A stretch of 12,218 nucleotides of DNA. Origin: Chloroflexota bacterium. Lineage in GTDB: Bacteria; Chloroflexota; Anaerolineae; Anaerolineales; DRMV01. How positions within the stretch are numbered: position 1 is the stretch's first letter; each line of letters opens with the position of its first letter. Made by a program: the position numbers and the translations under genes. This document shows positions 7,493-12,218 of this stretch, piece by piece. The stretch lies in NCBI GenBank assembly GCA_013153375.1, contig JAADEN010000172.1:1-12218 (forward strand), given 5' to 3'. Under the pieces are notes generated by a model, which worked only from the letters and a program-made list of their open reading frames with translations, was not told the origin of the DNA and searched no databases.

Positions 7493-7795
7493 TCAGCCCT
7501 CGGCCTGGGGCTCATCCGGGGGCAGGGTGTCTGCGAACGCCCGCAAGCGAGCCACATCCGCGGGCGTCAATTCGGTGCGCAGCGCCCGAGCAAAGGCTTT
7601 GCGCTTGAAGGCGGCCTCCCAGCAGGCCCGGCGGGCGTGCACATACGCGCCCCGGCCGGGCAAGCGTCGCGTCGGATCCACCTGCACGCCGGCCGCGGTG
7701 CGCACGACCCGAATCAACTCCCACTTCGACGACGGAGTTCGACAGCCGATGCAGGTGCGCTGCGGGATGTGCTTGCGACCTCGACGCTGGGCCAT
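7493..7795 (-). CDS. ylxR: YlxR-family RNA-binding protein (DUF448)
   Basis: A small basic protein of 100 residues, usual for the family, which regularly sits between nusA and infB. Characteristic motifs are RTCIGCR (13-19), LIRVVR (27-32), D40 and LPGRGAYVHARRAC (45-58), then KRKAFARALR. The two Cys in the first motif and the later Cys58 are as in relatives. The basic GRGAY surface is thought to bind RNA, and the Bacillus homologue (RnpM) modulates RNase P. The ATG is preceded by GGAGG at six-base spacing. It lies 24 bp after the nusA stop. A link to RNase P here is plausible, given the tRNA in the same transcript, but is inference. Confidence 0.92.
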   Translation of the reverse strand: MAQRRGRKHIPQRTCIGCRTPSSKWELIRVVRTAAGVQVDPTRRLPGRGAYVHARRACWEAAFKRKAFARALRTELTPADVARLRAFADTLPPDEPQAEG

Positions 7796-7819
7796 CGTCT
7801 GCCTCCGGCGAGCTCCGGC

Positions 7820-9844
7820 CTACCATTCTTCCCAATCGTCGTCGCCGCGCTTGCGACGCCGCGACACATAATATTCGCCTTCCTCGTCGAAATCCATCTC
7901 CACATACCGGCGCTTCTTGCGCTTCTTCTTTTTCTTCTTGGAAGGTTCGGCCGCCGCCTCTTCCTCGCTCTCCTCCTCCACCAGCATCTCGGCGGGCGTC
8001 TGGAACAGCCGCTCGGCCGAGAACATCTCCTCCAGGGGCCGCTCTTCGACCTCGGCCGGCGCGGCGGGCGCTTCCTCTTCGGCGACCTCCGCGGGCACGG
8101 GCTCGGCCTCGGCCACGATGAGGTCCGCCACCGCGGGCTCGGGCAGCGCTTCGGTCGCGGCTTCGGCTTCCACCTCGGGCGCCTGTTCCTGGGGGACGGG
8201 CTCCGCCTCGGCTTCAGCTTCGGTCACGGGCGCAGCCTCGCCCACCTCCTCGGCCTCGAGCGCGCGAGCTTCGGCCTCCTCGGCCTCGGCCTGGGCCTCT
8301 TCGGCCGCACGCGCCGCGGCTTCGGCCTCCGCTTCGGCCGCGTGTTCGGCCAGGTAGGCCTCCACGGCCTGGCGCAGACTTTCCATGGTGCGCGGCCCCA
8401 CGCCCTGCAGGCTGAGAATCGCGTCGGGATCCTTGCGCAGCGCGAGGATGAGGTCGCCCACGCTGTGGTATCCGGCCTCGGTCAAGCGCATGATGAGCCG
8501 CGGGGTGAGGCCCAGAATGTCCAAAGGCGTCTCGAACGCGGCCTCGGGGATGCCCTGCCGCAACTCGGCCAGCGCGGCCGCCTCCGCTTCGCGTTTGGCC
8601 CGCAGTTGGGCCAGCATACCCCGCTCCACCCGATCGACGAAGTCCAGCAAGAAGCGGTATTCCTCGGGGGTCAGCGGGCGCTCGGCCTGTTTCTTTTCCA
8701 ACAGCGCCTCGACCTGCTCCAGCACTTCCCGCTCTTCGGCGAGGATGTCGGCGAACTCTTCCGAGCGATAGAGCTTGTCCAGCGCGTCCCGAGCCGCTTC
8801 GCTCACGCTCTTGATGTCGATGCGCCAACGGGTGAGTTTGGCGGCCAGGCGCACATTTTGCCCTTCCCGGCCGATGGCCAAACTCAACTGGTCCTCGGGC
8901 ACCACCACCACGGCCGTACGAGGGCCGTCCCCCTCTTGCAGGTAAACCCCTTGCACCCGCGCCGGGCTCAGGGCTTTGGCAATGAACACCGCGGGATTGG
9001 GGTCCCACTGAATGACATCGATCTTTTCGTTGTGCAGTTCGCGCATGATGGTCTGGATGCGCGAGCCGCGGATGCCCACGCAGGCGCCCACAGGGTCGAT
9101 GTTGGGCGCGATGGCCGAGACGGCCACCTTGGAGCGGCGGCCTGCCTCACGCGCCACGGCCCGAATCTCCACTTCCCCACGATGGATTTCAGGCACTTCT
9201 TCTTCCAGCAAGCGCTTGAGGAAGTTCGGATGGGCGCGCGAAAGGGTGATCTGCGGGCCGCGAGGGGTCATCTCCACATTCAACAGCAAGGCCCGGATGC
9301 GGTCATGGACCTGGAAACGCTCGCCGGGGATCTGCTCTTTGCGGGGCAAACGCCCTTCGGCGCGCTTGTCCAGCCCGACCACGATCTCGACCGGGTTGAT
9401 GGCCTGGACGATGCCGTGCACGATTTCGCCCTTGAGCTGGCTGTAGTGCTCGTACTGCATCTGCCGTTCGGCATCCTGCAGGCGCTGTTTGATGACCTGC
9501 CGGCTGACCTGGGCCGCGATGCGCCCAAAAGTCGAGGGATCCATGGGCACCATGACGATGTCGCCCACCTGCGCGTCGGGTTGGAAGCGGCGCGCTTCTT
9601 CCAGGGCGATCTCGGTGCGCGGATCCTGGACCTCTTCCACGACTTCCTTTTCGACCAACAGGGTGATGCGTCCGTTGGGCAGGTCGAAGTCCACCTCGAC
9701 CTGCTGGGAGGCCGGCGCGTTGTAGATTTTGCGATACGCGGCGACCAGCGCATCACGCAGGGCTTCCAGGATGCGCTCGGGAGGCAATTCTCGACTTTGC
9801 GTCAGCTCGTTGAAAGCCAACAGGACCTCACTGCTTTTCGCCAT
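7820..9844 (-). CDS. nusA: Transcription elongation/termination factor NusA with long acidic-basic C-terminal extension
   Basis: NusA binds RNA polymerase and nascent RNA and modulates pausing, termination and antitermination. The order is: N-terminal polymerase-binding domain (about 1-130), S1 domain (about 138-205, ITLSRAHPNFLKRLLEEEVPEI at its end), KH1 (GIRGSRIQ, 257-264), KH2 (IGREGQNVRLAAKL, 324-337), a helical linker, and an HhH region (about 440-495, LQGVGPRTM). After that comes an unusual tail: about 135 Ala/Glu-rich residues, a run of eleven basic residues (636-646) and an acidic end DDDWEEW. Length is 674 residues, against about 495 in E. coli and about 370 in Bacillus. ATG 9844 is preferred over an in-frame GTG at 9853 because GGGAG is eight bases upstream of it and would be too close to the GTG. 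It is the first protein gene after the initiator tRNA; rimP, its usual upstream neighbour, is missing. Confidence 0.95.
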   Translation of the reverse strand: MAKSSEVLLAFNELTQSRELPPERILEALRDALVAAYRKIYNAPASQQVEVDFDLPNGRITLLVEKEVVEEVQDPRTEIALEEARRFQPDAQVGDIVMVPMDPSTFGRIAAQVSRQVIKQRLQDAERQMQYEHYSQLKGEIVHGIVQAINPVEIVVGLDKRAEGRLPRKEQIPGERFQVHDRIRALLLNVEMTPRGPQITLSRAHPNFLKRLLEEEVPEIHRGEVEIRAVAREAGRRSKVAVSAIAPNIDPVGACVGIRGSRIQTIMRELHNEKIDVIQWDPNPAVFIAKALSPARVQGVYLQEGDGPRTAVVVVPEDQLSLAIGREGQNVRLAAKLTRWRIDIKSVSEAARDALDKLYRSEEFADILAEEREVLEQVEALLEKKQAERPLTPEEYRFLLDFVDRVERGMLAQLRAKREAEAAALAELRQGIPEAAFETPLDILGLTPRLIMRLTEAGYHSVGDLILALRKDPDAILSLQGVGPRTMESLRQAVEAYLAEHAAEAEAEAAARAAEEAQAEAEEAEARALEAEEVGEAAPVTEAEAEAEPVPQEQAPEVEAEAATEALPEPAVADLIVAEAEPVPAEVAEEEAPAAPAEVEERPLEEMFSAERLFQTPAEMLVEEESEEEAAAEPSKKKKKKRKKRRYVEMDFDEEGEYYVSRRRKRGDDDWEEW

Positions 9845-9884
9845 CCTAATCACTCCCTCGCGAAAAGTGCCAACGAATCTACAA

Positions 9885-9915
9885 CAAGAGCCGCAGGAAG
9901 GACCTGCGGCTCTTG
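9885..9915 (-). terminator. 13-bp perfect hairpin between initiator tRNA and nusA (attenuator-like)
   Basis: Arms at 9885-9897 and 9903-9915 are perfect complements around a five-base loop. On the minus strand the hairpin begins two bases after the encoded CCA of the tRNA and is followed by TTGTTGTAG, a moderately U-rich tail. It looks like a leaky intrinsic terminator that would let tRNA be made in excess over the nusA operon mRNA, or a stable 3' structure guiding tRNA processing. It lies 40 bases before the nusA start codon. Since NusA affects such hairpins, autoregulation is possible but not shown by the sequence. Confidence 0.65.
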
Positions 9916-9917
9916 CC

Positions 9918-9992
<75 letters not shown>

Positions 9993-10018
9993 ACAAGTGC
10001 TTGCTCAAGCCACGCCGG

Positions 10019-10047
10019 ATTATAGCACAAGCCCCAGGCGAAGTCAA
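10019..10047 (-). promoter_or_regulatory. Sigma-70-type promoter for the tRNA-fMet/nusA operon
   Basis: On the minus strand the -35 box is TTGACT (10042-10047) and the -10 box is a perfect TATAAT (10019-10024), separated by exactly 17 bases. The start point would be near 10012, giving a leader of about 20 bases before the tRNA. With five of six and six of six matches this should be a strong housekeeping promoter. Confidence 0.88.
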
Positions 10048-10115
10048 CCGGCGGATTTTTCGCGGGAGCGCGCAGATGTAGAAATGGCCGCTCGAGGCAA
10101 ACCCCTCCCATCCCC

Positions 10116-10139
10116 CGCGGCGGGACGGTCTCCGCCGCG
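10116..10139. repeat. 8-bp perfect inverted repeat in the divergent intergenic region
   Basis: CGCGGCGG (10116-10123) and CCGCCGCG (10132-10139) flank an eight-base spacer. It lies between two outward-facing promoters, upstream of both, and is not followed by a T-tract on either strand. It could be an operator for a dimeric regulator or chance structure in GC-rich DNA. No other clear signal was seen between 10050 and 10217. Confidence 0.35.
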
Positions 10140-10217
10140 AGGTAGGGTCCTGTGGGTCGAGCGGGTCACACGAGGGGCTTCTGCCATGGGCGCGTCGTCT
10201 TTTCGACCGCCCGCGGC

Positions 10218-10246
10218 TTGACAGGGCGGAGACGGCACCGTATACT
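10218..10246 (+). promoter_or_regulatory. Sigma-70-type promoter for the thiamine unit
   Basis: Perfect -35 TTGACA (10218-10223) and -10 TATACT (10241-10246) with a 17-base spacer. The start would be about 10253, some 15 bases before the first riboswitch helix, which fits a transcript controlled by the riboswitch. Confidence 0.88.
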
Positions 10247-10267
10247 GGAGGTGTCCAACGAACACCC

Positions 10268-10383
10268 GACCTGTCCGGGGAGCCCGTGGGAGATTTCGGT
10301 CTCCGGCCGGGCTGAGAGGAGGGCGGCAAGCCCTCGACCCGTCGAACCTGATCCGGGTAATGCCGGCGGAGGGAGGACAGGTC
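10268..10383 (+). promoter_or_regulatory. TPP riboswitch (THI element)
   Basis: This is the conserved thiamine-pyrophosphate aptamer. The closing helix P1 is nine perfect pairs (10268-10276 with 10375-10383). The core shows CGGGGAGCCC (10276-10285), GGGCTGAGAGG (10309-10319), GAACCTGATCCGGGTAAT (10344-10361) and GCCGGCGGAGGGA (10362-10374), the TPP-contacting segments in the usual order. The variable P3 arm is GGGCGGCAAGCCC. It precedes thiN and ykoE, both thiamine genes. TPP binding should reduce their expression through the terminator that follows. Confidence 0.97.
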
Positions 10384-10392
10384 CACGCCCAA

Positions 10393-10430
10393 ACCCTCCG
10401 CCCACCCTGACGACGGAGGGTGCGCTTTTT
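10393..10430 (+). terminator. Riboswitch expression platform: intrinsic terminator
   Basis: ACCCTCCG (10393-10400) pairs with CGGAGGGT (10414-10421) around a 13-base loop, followed by GCGC and five T (10426-10430). The left arm can instead pair with CGGAGGG inside the aptamer (10367-10373), giving an antiterminator when TPP is absent. The thiN start codon is 14 bases beyond the T-tract, so the stop would occur just before the gene. Confidence 0.8.
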
Positions 10431-10444
10431 AAAGGCGGTGCGTC

Positions 10445-11128
10445 ATGAGCATTTACGCGGTCTATGCCCACGGTGACCTCCCCTGGGACGCGGAAGCCGC
10501 GCACTGGTACCGGGCCGCGCAGGTGCGCCTGGCCGCGGACGGAGGCGCACGCGCCCTGCTGCGCCGCGGGCTGCTCCCCGATGTGGCCGTGGGCGATTGG
10601 GATTCGCTGTCCGCGGACGAACTCCACCGGCTGCGGCAGGCCGGCGTCACGCTGCACACTTTCCCGCCCGACAAAGACGCCACCGACCTGGAACTGGCCT
10701 TGCTGTACGCGGTCGAACACGGCGCACACGAGATCCATGTCTTCGGCGCGCTGGGCGGCCGCTGGGACCAGACCGCGGCCAACCTGCTGCTTCTGGCCCA
10801 TCCTCGTTTGCGGGAAGCGCGCGTCCGGCTGCACCACAACGGCCAGCGCCTGTGGCTCATCCGCGGGCAAGACACCATCACGGGCGCGGTGGGCGACACG
10901 CTCTCCTTCGTGCCCCTGGGCGGCCCGGCCCGGGGAGTGACGCTGCAAGGCGTGGCCTACCCGCTGGAAAACGGCGCGCTGCCCTGGGCCGGAACCCTGG
11001 GCGTCAGCAACCGCTTCACGCAGCCCCAGGTGCAGGTGCAGGTGCGCGAAGGCATGCTGCTGGCCGTGCACATCCCCCAGGACGCGCAGCGCGCGCTCGA
11101 AGACGCGAAACAGAGTTCCGCTCCGTAA
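10445..11128 (+). CDS. thiN: Thiamine pyrophosphokinase
   Basis: It transfers pyrophosphate from ATP to thiamine to make TPP, the salvage route's last step. Length is 227 residues, normal for the bacterial ThiN type. Motifs are LAADGGARAL (29-38), VAVGDWDSL (47-55, Mg/ATP-binding acidic residues), DKDATDLELAL (76-86), GALGGRWDQTAANLLLL (101-117) and GVSNRF (186-191) in the C-terminal beta domain that holds thiamine. The GGRxDH signature common in the family reads GGRWDQ here. The ATG follows a modest AAAGGCGG ribosome site, 14 bases past the terminator T-tract. It is the first gene under the TPP riboswitch, with ykoE 24 bp downstream. Confidence 0.94.
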   Translation: MSIYAVYAHGDLPWDAEAAHWYRAAQVRLAADGGARALLRRGLLPDVAVGDWDSLSADELHRLRQAGVTLHTFPPDKDATDLELALLYAVEHGAHEIHVFGALGGRWDQTAANLLLLAHPRLREARVRLHHNGQRLWLIRGQDTITGAVGDTLSFVPLGGPARGVTLQGVAYPLENGALPWAGTLGVSNRFTQPQVQVQVREGMLLAVHIPQDAQRALEDAKQSSAP

Positions 11129-11152
11129 TCCAACCGCCAACAGGAGGTTGTC

Positions 11153-11923
11153 ATGGCCCATCCTTCCACGCGCGTCGTCTCGCGGGCTTTGCTGGTAGGG
11201 GCGTTCACCCTGGCCATTTACTACATCGCGGCCGTGCTACGCGGCCCCCAGGTCGAGGCCATCTCCTGGAACCCGGTGCACGCGGTGGTGCTGACCGTGC
11301 TGGGCCTGGCCGCGGGAGCCGCCTGGGGCACACGCGCCGGGCTGGAGCGCTGGCGCACGCTGGAAGTCCTCCTGGTGGCCAATCTGGCCCTGGTGTTCGG
11401 GCTGCTCTTTCTGGGCTGGACCGTGATCTGGGACGCGGCCAAGATTCTGGAAGCCGTTTTGCCCGGCCTGCGAGATCTGGCCTACGGCTTTTGGTTCATC
11501 GCCGCGATCCTGGGGGCCTACATCGTGCGCAAGCCCGGGGCCGCGCTGGCCGCGGAGACCCTGGCCGCGCTGGCCGAGTTCCTGGCCGGCAGCCAGTGGG
11601 GCTTCACCCTCTTGCTCTCGGGCCTGGTGCAAGGCGGCATGGCCGAACTGGTCTTCGCGCTGACCGGCTATCGGCGGTACGACCTGCCCACTTTGATGGC
11701 CGCGGGCGCGGCCGCGGGGCTGGGTAGCCTGGTCGTGGACTACCTCTTCTGGTACTCGGACAAGAGTTTGGGCGTGCTGGCCATCATGCTGGTGGCCCGG
11801 CTGCTTTCGGGCGCGGTGCTGGCCGGCTGGCTGGGCAAAACCATCGGCGACGCGCTGGAACGCGCCGGCGCGCTGGACGCCTTTGCCATCGCCCGCGACG
11901 AGCCTCCGACGCCGCAGGCCTGA
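11153..11923 (+). CDS. ykoE: YkoE-type S component of a thiamine-related ECF transporter, with extra N-terminal membrane region
   Basis: This is a substrate-capturing integral membrane protein of an energy-coupling-factor importer, predicted for hydroxymethylpyrimidine or thiamine. Length is 256 residues, while typical YkoE proteins are about 200. The family core starts near residue 70: EVLLVANLALVFGLLFLGW, GFWFIAAILGAYIVRKPGAALAAE (112-135), GSQWGFTLLLSGLVQGGMAELVFAL (146-170), YRRYDLPTLMAAGAAAGL, VDYLFWY. Before it lie two more hydrophobic segments (about 11-29 and 42-58). A good AGGAGG at six bases supports the ATG. No ATPase or EcfT gene (ykoD, ykoC) follows; the next gene is on the other strand, so the energizing module must be elsewhere. 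The TPP riboswitch and thiN upstream support a thiamine-related substrate. Confidence 0.88.
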   Translation: MAHPSTRVVSRALLVGAFTLAIYYIAAVLRGPQVEAISWNPVHAVVLTVLGLAAGAAWGTRAGLERWRTLEVLLVANLALVFGLLFLGWTVIWDAAKILEAVLPGLRDLAYGFWFIAAILGAYIVRKPGAALAAETLAALAEFLAGSQWGFTLLLSGLVQGGMAELVFALTGYRRYDLPTLMAAGAAAGLGSLVVDYLFWYSDKSLGVLAIMLVARLLSGAVLAGWLGKTIGDALERAGALDAFAIARDEPPTPQA

Positions 11924-11924
11924 G

Positions 11925-12218
11925 TCACACCCAGCCCAAATAGCGGGCCAGCCACTCGCCGTTGTAGAGCGCGCCCCCGGCCGCACCGCGCAGGGTGTTG
12001 TGCGAGAGGACTTCCATCTTCAGGCCCAGCACCGGGTCGGGCCGCAGCCGTCCGACCACGGTGGTCATGCCCCGGCCCGTCAGGCGATCCAGGCGCGGCT
12101 GCGGACGGTCGGGCTCGTCGCGCACCATCAGGACCGGCCGCGGCGCGGAGGGCAAAGCCGCGGTCTCGGGCGGCGCGGTGTAGGCGGCCAGCACGGACGC
12201 GGCCTCGGACGGCGACGC
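11925..12218 (-). CDS. asd: Aspartate-semialdehyde dehydrogenase, C-terminal end (archaeal/yeast-type, partial)
   Basis: Only the last 97 codons are in the window; the frame is open to the right edge and the apparent GTG at 12194 is internal. The enzyme reduces aspartyl phosphate to aspartate semialdehyde for lysine, threonine and methionine synthesis. The archaeal/yeast-type signature is visible: LPSAPRPVLMVRDEPDRPQPRLDR, GRGMTTVVGRLRPDPVLGLKMEVLSHNTLRGAAGGALYNGEWLA. This differs from the E. coli-type enzyme. The catalytic Cys and the NADPH domain lie outside. Its stop codon is one base from that of convergent ykoE, with no terminator between them. Confidence 0.9.
   Translation of the reverse strand, partial: ASPSEAASVLAAYTAPPETAALPSAPRPVLMVRDEPDRPQPRLDRLTGRGMTTVVGRLRPDPVLGLKMEVLSHNTLRGAAGGALYNGEWLARYLGWV

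Noticed and set aside
4890..7871. 993-codon open frame on the plus strand opposite infB, ylxR and rbfA
   Set aside because: It is the mirror of GC-rich coding in the real minus-strand genes. Its protein is rich in His, Gly, Leu and Gln with no domain pattern, whereas the opposite strand encodes clear IF-2 and neighbours.
10166..11161. 331-codon minus-strand frame opposite thiN
   Set aside because: The plus strand shows all ThiN motifs and a riboswitch leader; the reverse frame has no recognisable domain.

Overview
The window is high-GC bacterial DNA. It most resembles a Chloroflexota (Anaerolineae-like) genome, possibly thermophilic. The basis is the nusA-ylxR-infB-rbfA-nrnA-truB gene order, the archaeal/yeast-type aspartate-semialdehyde dehydrogenase, the helix-hairpin-helix (DUF4332-like) protein and the CitE/malyl-CoA-lyase-like protein. 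This placement is inferred from remembered family distributions, not from a search.

Layout. (1) Positions 1-1761, plus strand: the 3' part of a polytopic membrane protein of the DUF2142/GT-C glycosyltransferase type, with a beta-rich soluble insert and patchy, locally AT-rich composition. (2) Positions 1775-10047, minus strand: a long transcription/translation operon. It starts at a near-consensus promoter (10019-10047), reads first through an initiator tRNA (CAU, CCA encoded), then a 13-bp perfect hairpin, then nusA, ylxR, infB, rbfA, nrnA-type DHH phosphoesterase and truB. After a 79-bp gap come a small HhH protein and a CitE-like lyase. (3) Positions 10218-11923, plus strand: a thiamine unit made of a near-consensus promoter, a TPP riboswitch with a visible terminator/antiterminator switch, thiN (thiamine pyrophosphokinase) and a YkoE-type ECF transporter substrate-binding membrane protein. 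(4) Positions 11925-12218, minus strand: the C-terminal end of asd, convergent with ykoE, with one base between the two stop codons.

How the genes work together. The minus-strand operon makes several components of translation start and RNA maturation: initiator tRNA, IF-2 that places it, NusA that couples RNA polymerase to nascent RNA, RbfA for 30S maturation, TruB for tRNA U55, NrnA for RNA-fragment recycling and YlxR for RNA binding. Its head resembles the Escherichia coli metY-rimP-nusA-infB operon, except that rimP is absent here. The thiamine unit takes up a thiamine compound (YkoE), phosphorylates thiamine to TPP (ThiN) and is switched off by TPP through its riboswitch. The two divergent promoters lie about 170 bp apart.

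No CRISPR array, insertion sequence, phage gene or defence system was seen. The very long open frames opposite infB and nusA are codon-bias shadows.
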